A program made the position numbers and the translations under genes. A stretch of 39,080 nt of DNA from Flavobacteriaceae bacterium (GTDB lineage: Bacteria; Bacteroidota; Bacteroidia; Flavobacteriales; Flavobacteriaceae): NCBI GenBank assembly GCA_009921505.1, contig RFXU01000002.1, positions 1-39,080 on the forward strand, written 5' to 3'. Numbering within the stretch: the first letter of the stretch is position 1; each line of letters begins with the position of its first letter. A model generated the notes under the pieces. The model was not told the origin of the DNA. It was given only the letters and a program-made list of their open reading frames with translations, and made no database searches. Positions 8,562-16,367 of the stretch are shown here, in pieces.

Positions 8562-10307
8562 TTAACGGACTCCGTGCATTAATTTCTTTACCAGCGGGTA
8601 CATTAATGCAGAAAATACGCCTAACCCAACAGCGACAAAGGTGAGCATCCAAAAGAAGGAACTCAAGCCTTCAGTCTGCGCAATTTCTTCAGAGGCCTCA
8701 CCAAAAACACCAGCAAGTTTCATACCAATAGCTACAGCCAAATACCAAACTCCAAACATGATCGCAATCATACGTCCAGGAACTAACTTACTGACATAGG
8801 ATAGAGCCACTGGGGAAACACAAAGCTCTCCCATGGTATGGAAAAAATAGACCAGGACTAACCATATAATACTTACTGAAGCTGTCTCAGCCCCAACAGG
8901 TATATCCGATGCCCCCACGGCAACACAAGCCATCCCTAGACCGAGTAAGAGCATCCCAATGGCGTATTTCATATTGGCACTTGGATTGTATTTACTTTCC
9001 CACCATCGCGAAAACAACGGGGCAAATGTAATGATGAACAAGGAGTTCAAAATACCAAACCAAGACGCATCAATCTCGGCTACATCTTGACTGAATTTAT
9101 CATTTAATCGATAAAGCGCAATAGCCCAGATTATTATAAAACTTAGCCCCAAGATGATATTTGACCACTTAAAACGGGTAAATATTTGACCAAAAAGCTT
9201 GAATAACACCCAAGTAATAACCGCCAATGGAACAATCGTGACCAGTCCATCAACGACTTTAAAAATCAAGGCAGCATTCCCTTCGAGCATGCGATCGGTA
9301 TAATCACGAGCAAAGATGGTCAATGAACTCGGTGCTTGTTCAAAAATCGCCCAAAAGAAAATGGTAATAAACGCAAAAAACATTACCGCTAACATCCGGT
9401 CCTTAGTGATTTTGTCATAGCGCGGCAGACGAATGGCTAGGAGCAATATAAACAGGACAAGAGCCAATAAAATCATAAACGAAGATCCCGCTAAACCAGC
9501 AATACTGAAATCAAACAGATTATAGGCTCCTTCCGAAATTTTTGCTACCGGATCGTTGATCATCCAGGCTAAGCCAATGATAGAAGCAAGAGCAATAATT
9601 AACAATTGGAGGTTGGTAAACGGGTTGAGTTTTGGTTCATCGGGTCCCAGCTCAGTTTCGTTATCTACTTTTTTAGGCTTAAGTCCGATACTTCCAAAAA
9701 TATCTTGAGCCCACCAAAATTGGAGCAATCCAAAAAGCATAAAGATTCCTGCAAGACCAAAGCCCCAAGACCAGCCCACTTGCTCACCCATATAACCACA
9801 GAGCAATATCCCGAGGAACGCTCCGGCATTAACCCCCATATAAAATATGGTATAAGCGCCATCCTTTTTCTCTGGACGCGTAACGTACATGGCAGAGATA
9901 ATCGAAGTCATGTTGGGCTTAAAAAACCCTGTCCCAAAAACCAAAAGAACAAGACCTGAATAGATAAAAAATTCAGTTTCTAAAGCCATAAAGGCATGTC
10001 CCAAGGTCATGAGTAATGCGCCAATCAAAATAGCATATCTGAATCCTATTTTCTTATCAGAAATATAACCCCCGAGCAGGGTAGCGAGATAAACCAAAGA
10101 AGTGTAGGTTCCAAAAATGGCAAAGGCGTATTCGCGAGGCCATCCCCAACCGTGGTCGAGTAAAGAGGCTGTAAAGAACATCACCAAAAGGGATCGCATT
10201 CCATAATAAGAAAATCGTTCCCACATTTCGGTAAAAAACAATACAAAAAGTCCTGCTGGATGCCCGAGAACCTTGTCTTTGAATAAATTTTCGATATCAG
10301 TGTTCAT
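8562..10307 (-). CDS. POT-family proton-coupled oligopeptide transporter, long form
   Basis: A 581-residue MFS transporter of the POT/PTR2 family that imports di- and tripeptides with protons. It has the signature FFTEMWERFSYYGMRS (ExxER motif at about residues 28-32), GTGFFKPNMTSIIS and YFFHTMGELCVSPVALSYV. Compared with the next POT gene it carries extra hydrophobic segments in the middle (about residues 235-300 and again near 345-405), so it probably has more than 12 helices, as in the DtpT-type bacterial members. It lies 13 bases after the other POT gene and downstream of DPP IV, which supplies dipeptides. Confidence 0.94.
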   Translation of the reverse strand: MNTDIENLFKDKVLGHPAGLFVLFFTEMWERFSYYGMRSLLVMFFTASLLDHGWGWPREYAFAIFGTYTSLVYLATLLGGYISDKKIGFRYAILIGALLMTLGHAFMALETEFFIYSGLVLLVFGTGFFKPNMTSIISAMYVTRPEKKDGAYTIFYMGVNAGAFLGILLCGYMGEQVGWSWGFGLAGIFMLFGLLQFWWAQDIFGSIGLKPKKVDNETELGPDEPKLNPFTNLQLLIIALASIIGLAWMINDPVAKISEGAYNLFDFSIAGLAGSSFMILLALVLFILLLAIRLPRYDKITKDRMLAVMFFAFITIFFWAIFEQAPSSLTIFARDYTDRMLEGNAALIFKVVDGLVTIVPLAVITWVLFKLFGQIFTRFKWSNIILGLSFIIIWAIALYRLNDKFSQDVAEIDASWFGILNSLFIITFAPLFSRWWESKYNPSANMKYAIGMLLLGLGMACVAVGASDIPVGAETASVSIIWLVLVYFFHTMGELCVSPVALSYVSKLVPGRMIAIMFGVWYLAVAIGMKLAGVFGEASEEIAQTEGLSSFFWMLTFVAVGLGVFSALMYPLVKKLMHGVR

Positions 10308-10320
10308 AGTGGTTGTTCTA

Positions 10321-11658
10321 TTAATGTTCGGTATCTTCTATACCATGCGTTAATACTTCTAATTTTTTTCTGATCAACAAGACTATTAGCCCGAAGGTGA
10401 TACAAAATACAGCGATTCCTGTAAATATGGTAAATTCTCCATAGGTCGATGCAGATTCTCCCAATAGACCAGCAAGTTTATTCCCAAAACCAGTCATGGC
10501 AAAATAAACCCCCATCATCAGTGAGGCGTATTTCAGTGGGGCCAATTTCGTAATATATGAAAGGGCCACAGGAGAGATACAAAGCTCTCCTACAGTATGA
10601 AATAGATAGGCCAAAACCAACCAATACATCGCAGAGGACCCTGTCGTTTCAAATTCTGTTGAGGCCGCCGACATAAAGAAAAACCCAGTCCCCATGATGA
10701 TTAAACCAATGATCATTTTGAAAAGTGAGGTCGACAGTTGACCGCGCAACTTGCGCTTTGCCCAGTAGGCAGCGACTGCAGTTCCCAAGAAGATAATAAA
10801 CATGGCGTTTAAAGACTGAAACCACGAGGCGGGTACTTCAAGACCAAAGAGCATTCTATTGGTATTCTCCATGGCGTAAATATTCATGAGACCGCCCGCC
10901 TGTTCAAAAGCGCCCCAAAAAACAATCACCAAGAAAAACGATAAAAATAGAACCACTACGCGGTCTTTTTCAATCTTGGTAAGCGGACGATTCAGTGCCG
11001 CGATCTCTTCCTCATCTTTGGAAGCACCAATATAATTTCCGACATCTTTAAGGTATTTTTGACCCAAAACATACTGGATTAAGCCCAAAGTCATTCCAAT
11101 TCCTGCAAGTCCAAATCCATAATGCCAACCCATAACTTCGCCGACATAACCCACGATTAGACTCGAGAGAAAAGCACCTAGGTTAATGCCAATATAAAAT
11201 ATGGTAAACCCTTTATCTCGACGGATATCTCCGGGCTTATACAACCCACCTACCATTGTAGAAATATTAGGCTTGAGCATCCCAACCCCCGCAATGATTA
11301 ATGATAGTCCAGAATAAAATGCCCACATTTCTTCTATTGCAAGAACACTATGTCCAATAACCAAAAGGATTCCGCCGTAGAGCACTGATTTCTTTTGTCC
11401 AAAAAACTTATCAGCCAGCCAGCCTCCGGGTATTGATGCCACATAAACCAACATGGTATACCATCCGTAAAGCGCTAGGGCACTATCGTTAGCCCAACCC
11501 AAGCCGGCGTTCGCAGCATCCGTTTGGGATACAAGGTAAAGTACGAGAATCGCGCGCATTCCATAATAGGAAAAACGCTCCCACATCTCTGTAAAAAAGA
11601 GGACAAAAAGCCCTCTGGGATGGCCAAAAAATTCTTTGGTAGTGGTTGCTGATGTCAT
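10321..11658 (-). CDS. POT-family oligopeptide transporter, compact form
   Basis: A 445-residue POT-family transporter. It has FFTEMWERFSYYGMRAIL (ExxER), IAGVGMLKPNISTMVGGLY and YLFHTVGELCISPVALSYIT, so it is clearly a paralogue of the following gene. The linker helices between the two six-helix bundles and a further hydrophobic pair present in the 581-residue paralogue are absent: the sequence passes from YLKDVGNYIGASKDEEEIA straight to FLSFFLVIVFWGAFEQAG, then to ASWFQSLNAMFII. This suggests a minimal 12-helix fold. No frameshift is visible and both conserved ends are intact, so it is probably functional. It starts 11 bases after the DPP IV gene. Confidence 0.93.
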   Translation of the reverse strand: MTSATTTKEFFGHPRGLFVLFFTEMWERFSYYGMRAILVLYLVSQTDAANAGLGWANDSALALYGWYTMLVYVASIPGGWLADKFFGQKKSVLYGGILLVIGHSVLAIEEMWAFYSGLSLIIAGVGMLKPNISTMVGGLYKPGDIRRDKGFTIFYIGINLGAFLSSLIVGYVGEVMGWHYGFGLAGIGMTLGLIQYVLGQKYLKDVGNYIGASKDEEEIAALNRPLTKIEKDRVVVLFLSFFLVIVFWGAFEQAGGLMNIYAMENTNRMLFGLEVPASWFQSLNAMFIIFLGTAVAAYWAKRKLRGQLSTSLFKMIIGLIIMGTGFFFMSAASTEFETTGSSAMYWLVLAYLFHTVGELCISPVALSYITKLAPLKYASLMMGVYFAMTGFGNKLAGLLGESASTYGEFTIFTGIAVFCITFGLIVLLIRKKLEVLTHGIEDTEH

Positions 11659-11669
11659 ATTTGTTCGTT

Positions 11670-13865
11670 TTATTGGTTAGTCATTAAGTTTTTTTGAATA
11701 AAATCGGTCATTTTTCGAAAAAGATGCTGACGGGTATACCCCCCGTAGATTCCGTGATTTTTATCCGGATAAATAAGCCAATCAAAAGGCTTGTTGGCTT
11801 TCACAAGAGCATCGATTAATCGCATCGAATTTTGAACATGTACATTGTCGTCTGCCGTTCCGTGAACCAAGAGTAAATCTCCGGTCATTTTTGAAACATG
11901 ATCTAAAGGGGCGTATGCGTCATAACCCTGGGGGTTATCTTGAGGAAGTCCCATATAGCGCTCTGTATAGATTGAATCGTAAAAGCGCCACGAAGTTACC
12001 GGGGCCACAGAGATTGCCATTGAGAATACCCCCTCGCCCTGAAAAAGACAATTAGCGGACATAAAGCCTCCATAACTCCAACCCCAAATCCCTATTTTGT
12101 CAGGATTTACGTTAGACCACTTGGCGATCTCTTGTGCTGCTACGATTTGATCTTGTACTTCGTATAATCCTAATTTTCGCTGGGTCACCTTTTTGAAATC
12201 TCGTCCTTTAAGACCCGTGCCACGGCCATCAACACAAACCACAATCAGTCCTTGATTAACCAAGTATTGATGCCAATAATCATTGGCATCATTCCATCGA
12301 TCTGCGACCTGCTGGGAACCGGGCCCACTGTATTGAAACATCAATACTGGATATTTCTTAGTGAGGTCAATGGACTTCGGTTTGATGACATAAGTATTGA
12401 GCCAATTTCCATTGACATAAATACTATCAAAAGTTTTTGGATTAAGATTGTAGTTCTTTACCAAGTCAATTAACTCGGAATTATCTTCTAGAACCCGCAA
12501 TTCTGAACCGTCTAATCCGGAATGTAAAGTAAATCGATTAGGTGTCGTCACCGAGGAAAATTTCTGAATATAATGACTGAAATCTGCACTAAAATCGGCG
12601 TCGTGGGTTCCTTTTTCTTGAGATAATCGAACCTGATTGGTCCCCGAGATATTCATGGAATAGAGATCGCGATATATACTTCCTCGCTGGGAAGACTGAA
12701 AATACAATCGTCCGATTTTAGGATTAAACCCATAAAAGGCCGTAACGTCGTAATTCCCTTGAGTCAATTGACGAATCAATTCTCCTTGTGCATTGTAGTG
12801 GTATAAATGACGCCATCCGTCTTGCTCACTCGGCCAAATAAAACTGTTATCATTCAAAAAGGTCAAATCATCGTGAATATCGACATAGGCCTCATCGTGC
12901 TCCTGTAATAATACCCGAGTTTGATTTTCACGCATATCGACTTGAAGCAGTACAAGATCATTTTGGGCTCTATTGAGCAACTGAACGGCAAGCTGATCGG
13001 GGTTTTTGGACCACTTAATCCGTGGGATATATTCGTATGGCCAGGGTGATAAATCGATATCTGCTGTGCTACCCCCTTTGAGTTGATGGATATGTAAAGA
13101 AACCTGAGCATTCTTCTCTCCTGCTTTTGGGTACTTGAATACACTTTGTGTTGGGTATAAGCCTTGCCCGTAAACATCCATTGAAAATTCTGGGACTTCG
13201 GATTCATCGAAGCGCAAATAAGCCAAGTAATCCCCATCGCGACTCCATTGATAGGCTTGTACAAAAGCAAACTCCTCTTCGTAGACCCAGTCCGTCAGAC
13301 CATTAATAATTTGATTTTGGCGACCATCTTGGGTCACTTGAACCAGCTTTTGCTCTGAAATAATCCAATAATACAAATTATTACTTCTGACAAATCCCAG
13401 ATACTTTCCATCAGGACTAAAAGTGACCTCTTGTAAATCGGGGCCTTCTATTTTAATCAGGGTCTTGTCGGTTAAATCATATAAAAAATGTTGTGCAAAA
13501 TAAGAACGCCTGTATTGGGCTTGGCGCTGAGTTTTAATCAAAATCTTTTGCTCATCTGGACTCAGTTCGTAATCAAAAATACCCGTTAAGTCGGGATAAT
13601 TACCGCCGCTAAAAATTACACCAGTTTTTTGCCCCGAAGCATATTCATATTTGTTGATCTCCATCGCGTTTGACGAGGCACTGCGCTCTAAAACCGTAAA
13701 ATGCCCGCCATCAGACATACTCCTTATTGATTGAAGTCCAGCAGGAGTAAACTGTCCATTCCAAATTTCGGTAAGGGTTAAGGAGCGGTCTTGAGAAAAC
13801 AGACTCACGGACCAAAAAACACCAATCACAACGGCTAAAAGAGCCCTCACATCGCGTCGTATCAT
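11670..13865 (-). CDS. Dipeptidyl peptidase IV (S9B prolyl oligopeptidase family)
   Basis: A 731-residue exported serine exopeptidase that removes X-Pro or X-Ala dipeptides from peptide N-termini. A signal peptide covers about residues 1-25 (ending SLFSQ). The eight-bladed propeller domain (about 40-480) contains TDWVYEEEFAF, the Glu motif that binds the free amino terminus in DPP IV. The alpha/beta-hydrolase domain has GWSYGGFMSA (Ser597), GTADDNVHVQ (Asp about 672) and DKNHGIYGG (His about 704). It leads a minus-strand operon with two POT peptide transporters and two thioredoxin-like proteins, a coherent route for periplasmic peptide trimming and dipeptide uptake. A weak -7 box (TATATTTC) lies at 13897-13904 on this strand. 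Confidence 0.96.
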   Translation of the reverse strand: MIRRDVRALLAVVIGVFWSVSLFSQDRSLTLTEIWNGQFTPAGLQSIRSMSDGGHFTVLERSASSNAMEINKYEYASGQKTGVIFSGGNYPDLTGIFDYELSPDEQKILIKTQRQAQYRRSYFAQHFLYDLTDKTLIKIEGPDLQEVTFSPDGKYLGFVRSNNLYYWIISEQKLVQVTQDGRQNQIINGLTDWVYEEEFAFVQAYQWSRDGDYLAYLRFDESEVPEFSMDVYGQGLYPTQSVFKYPKAGEKNAQVSLHIHQLKGGSTADIDLSPWPYEYIPRIKWSKNPDQLAVQLLNRAQNDLVLLQVDMRENQTRVLLQEHDEAYVDIHDDLTFLNDNSFIWPSEQDGWRHLYHYNAQGELIRQLTQGNYDVTAFYGFNPKIGRLYFQSSQRGSIYRDLYSMNISGTNQVRLSQEKGTHDADFSADFSHYIQKFSSVTTPNRFTLHSGLDGSELRVLEDNSELIDLVKNYNLNPKTFDSIYVNGNWLNTYVIKPKSIDLTKKYPVLMFQYSGPGSQQVADRWNDANDYWHQYLVNQGLIVVCVDGRGTGLKGRDFKKVTQRKLGLYEVQDQIVAAQEIAKWSNVNPDKIGIWGWSYGGFMSANCLFQGEGVFSMAISVAPVTSWRFYDSIYTERYMGLPQDNPQGYDAYAPLDHVSKMTGDLLLVHGTADDNVHVQNSMRLIDALVKANKPFDWLIYPDKNHGIYGGYTRQHLFRKMTDFIQKNLMTNQ

Positions 13866-13971
13866 TCTGAAGCTATAGGTCGTTTTAATTTGAATTGAAA
13901 TATAAGGCTTTTTGGGTAAATTTTGCTGCTCCGCGATGACTAAAACAACCCCTTATGCCTCACAAAAGACT

Positions 13972-13979
13972 TATATTTG
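13972..13979 (+). promoter_or_regulatory. Bacteroidota -7 promoter box upstream of HMG-CoA reductase
   Basis: TATATTTG matches the Bacteroidota -7 consensus TAnnTTTG exactly and lies 20 bases before the ATG at 14000, giving a short leader. No convincing TTG -33 box is seen at the expected distance. Confidence 0.6.
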
Positions 13980-13999
13980 CAGCTAAAGTGGCGTGACTC

Positions 14000-15322
14000 A
14001 TGACAATTAAAACCATCAACGGCTTTTCAAAACTTTCCAAACAGGAAAAAATTAATTGGTTATCCAAAACCTATTTAAGTGGAAACACGCAGGCCTCAAA
14101 TCTGCTCAGTCTATATTGGCACGAGGATTCTGAGCGCCAGAAACGTCATGATGAATTCATTGAAAATGCGCTTTCAAACTTTTTTCTGCCGTTTGCTGTA
14201 GCCCCAAATTTCAAAATTGATGGCCGCATCTTCGCCATCCCCATGGTTATCGAAGAAAGCTCTGTAGTTGCCGCCGCAAGCAATGCCGCTAAATTCTGGC
14301 TCGAACGTGGTGGATTTAAAACCGAGATTGTAAGCACGATCAAAAGTGGGCAGATCCATCTAAATTATCCAGGCGAGGCGCAAAGCCTTATCAAGTTTTT
14401 TGAGACCCATAAAAAACAATTGATCAGCAGTGTTGATGAGTTATCTCAAAGTATGGTAAAGCGCGGCGGAGGCTTAATCGATTTAACCTTGGCCAACGAA
14501 TCTGAATCCTTAAGCGATTACTATTACATCGATGCCCGCTTTAACACTGCAGACGCTATGGGGGCGAATTACATCAATTCTTGTCTTGAGACGATTGCAG
14601 AAAACTTCAGGATTTTGGCTTCTGATTTTGACGGTTTTGGTCCAAACGAGCAACCTGAAGTGGTCATGAGCATCTTGTCCAATTTCGTTCCTGAATGTCT
14701 GGTCCGTGTAACTGTGAGTTGCCCAGTTTCTGAGCTCGCCCAAGAAGGCCTGAGCGGAAAAGAGTTTGCCCATAAATTTGTACGTGCCGTTGATATTGCC
14801 CAAACCAATCCGCTCCGCGCAGTGACTCATAACAAAGGCATTATGAATGGTGTCGACGCCGTGGTTTTAGCCACAGGAAATGACTTCCGAGCCGTTGAGG
14901 CCGGAGTGCATGCCTATGCGTGTCGCGACGGGCATTACAAAAGCCTTTCAAAAGCAAAAGTTAATCAGGACCACTTTGAATTCTCGATAGAACTTCCTTT
15001 GGCCCTAGGGACCGTAGGAGGACTGACAAAACTACACCCTATGGTTGGGGTAGCTATGTCGATATTACAAGAGCCTTCGGCCGAAGAACTGATGAAAATT
15101 GTTGCTACAGCCGGACTGGCCCAAAATTTCGCTGCGGTCCGTTCCTTGGTCACTACTGGCATTCAAAAAGGCCATATGAAAATGCACCTTTTAAATTTAC
15201 TGAGTCAATACAATGCTGACGAGTCGACCAAAATTGCCGCAGTAGAACACTTTAAAAGTAATTCCATTTCGGCGCGCAGTGTCGCAGAATTCGTCGCCTC
15301 ACATCAAAAAAATGATCACTAA
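14000..15322 (+). CDS. mvaA: Hydroxymethylglutaryl-CoA reductase, class II
   Basis: A 440-residue class II HMG-CoA reductase, which interconverts HMG-CoA and mevalonate. Family motifs in order: PMVIEESSVVAAASNAAKFW with the catalytic Glu (85/86), NTADAMGANYINSCLE at about 183-198, THNKGIMNG with catalytic Lys279, ATGND with Asp295 and GHMKMHL with the C-terminal His392. The LGTVGGLTKLHP stretch is also conserved. Class II enzymes are often called degradative, but in Bacteroidota they serve isoprenoid synthesis by the mevalonate route. The adjacent GHMP kinase, overlapping by 11 bases, supports a biosynthetic role here. Strong -7 box just upstream. Confidence 0.95.
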   Translation: MTIKTINGFSKLSKQEKINWLSKTYLSGNTQASNLLSLYWHEDSERQKRHDEFIENALSNFFLPFAVAPNFKIDGRIFAIPMVIEESSVVAAASNAAKFWLERGGFKTEIVSTIKSGQIHLNYPGEAQSLIKFFETHKKQLISSVDELSQSMVKRGGGLIDLTLANESESLSDYYYIDARFNTADAMGANYINSCLETIAENFRILASDFDGFGPNEQPEVVMSILSNFVPECLVRVTVSCPVSELAQEGLSGKEFAHKFVRAVDIAQTNPLRAVTHNKGIMNGVDAVVLATGNDFRAVEAGVHAYACRDGHYKSLSKAKVNQDHFEFSIELPLALGTVGGLTKLHPMVGVAMSILQEPSAEELMKIVATAGLAQNFAAVRSLVTTGIQKGHMKMHLLNLLSQYNADESTKIAAVEHFKSNSISARSVAEFVASHQKNDH

Positions 15323-16238
15323 ACTCCACAAAAACGGAAAGTTATTACTCTCTGGAGAATACGCTGTACTCGATGGAGCAACCGCCTTAGCCATCCCGAC
15401 TCATTATGGACAAAAATTCATTTTTGGTCAAAATAAGAATCCCGGGCAACTTATTTGGCGTGCACTTGATCATACCAACACGCTTTGGTTTGAAGCAGAA
15501 TATGAACTTGACACGCTTAACATTAGAAGGGCCCAAGAACAGGAGCTTGCTCGAGCGCTTCAGAAAGTCCTTCGTGCAGCACGAAGTCTCAATCCTAATT
15601 TTCTAGCCGCTGCACAGGGATTTACTGCTGAAAGTCAGTTAGACTTTCCCCGGTCATGGGGCTTAGGCAGTTCTTCAACCTTAATTGCCGCGATTGCACA
15701 ATGGAGCAATACCGATGCTTTTCAATTATTGCAGATGAGTTTTGGCGGCAGTGGTTATGATATTGCCGCAGCTGATTCAACAGGACCATTTACCTATAGC
15801 ATTAGGAAAAATACGCCAGAGGTCGTTCCCACTAAACTCAATTGGCCCTTTAAGAACAAACTCTATTTTATTCATCGCAATCAAAAACAAAATAGCAGAC
15901 AGTCCATTGCGCATTACCGCAGTCATGAGACGAGTACCGATTTCATCAACGAAATAAGTGCGATCACTCATGAAATGATTAAAGCTACTTCGGCAGAGGA
16001 ATTCAGTACCCTAATGACTGTACATGAAACACTTATTGCCAAAACATTAAACATGAAACCCGTAAAGGAAGTATTGTTTAGTGATTTTCCAGGGGCAATC
16101 AAAAGCCTCGGGGGATGGGGCGGTGATTTTATTATGGCCCTTGATCTCGAACTGGGACCGCAAAATATTAATGAATATTTTACACAAAAAGGATTCCCTA
16201 CGGTCCTTAGCTTTGACCAAATGATACTTCAACCATAA
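15312..16238 (+). CDS. GYDIA-family GHMP kinase (mevalonate-pathway-associated)
   Basis: A 308-residue GHMP-superfamily small-molecule kinase. The N-terminus reads KNGKLLLSGEYAVLDGATAL, like mevalonate and phosphomevalonate kinases. The ATP-binding glycine/serine loop is GLGSSSTLIAA (about 117-127). GGSGYDIAAADS (about 146-157) contains the GYDIA signature that names this Bacteroidota family, and LGGWGGDFIMA near the C-terminus is the third GHMP motif. The ATG at 15312 overlaps the reductase stop. An in-frame GTG at 15279 would extend the overlap without adding family sequence, so it was not chosen. Exact substrate (mevalonate or phosphomevalonate) cannot be read from the sequence. Confidence 0.92.
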   Translation: MITKLHKNGKLLLSGEYAVLDGATALAIPTHYGQKFIFGQNKNPGQLIWRALDHTNTLWFEAEYELDTLNIRRAQEQELARALQKVLRAARSLNPNFLAAAQGFTAESQLDFPRSWGLGSSSTLIAAIAQWSNTDAFQLLQMSFGGSGYDIAAADSTGPFTYSIRKNTPEVVPTKLNWPFKNKLYFIHRNQKQNSRQSIAHYRSHETSTDFINEISAITHEMIKATSAEEFSTLMTVHETLIAKTLNMKPVKEVLFSDFPGAIKSLGGWGGDFIMALDLELGPQNINEYFTQKGFPTVLSFDQMILQP

Positions 16239-16294
16239 CTTAGACCGGTATTTATAAACGTGCATCCTGAGGGGTTAAAAAATATTGAGCGCTT

Positions 16295-16333
16295 AAAAAA
16301 AATGCGCGGGCCCATGGCCCGCGCATTTTTTTT
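16295..16333. terminator. Strong bidirectional intrinsic terminator
   Basis: A perfect GCGCGGGCC (16304-16312) / GGCCCGCGC (16316-16324) stem with a 3-base loop, flanked by an A run on the left and a T run on the right. It can terminate the GHMP kinase operon from the left and the PpiD/CoaX cluster from the right. Confidence 0.95.
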
Positions 16334-16367
16334 ATACTTCTGTACTATAATCGATCAAACAGCTCTT

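Noticed and set aside
9606-9959. 117-codon plus-strand frame opposite the long POT gene
   Set aside because: Shadow of the transporter; no conserved features.
12863-13270. 135-codon open frame on the minus strand within the DPP IV gene
   Set aside because: Lies in another frame of a complete S9 peptidase with all motifs intact; the sequence has no family features.
15279-15311. Upstream GTG start of the GHMP kinase
   Set aside because: Lies wholly within the reductase gene; ATG at 15312 gives the usual family N-terminus.
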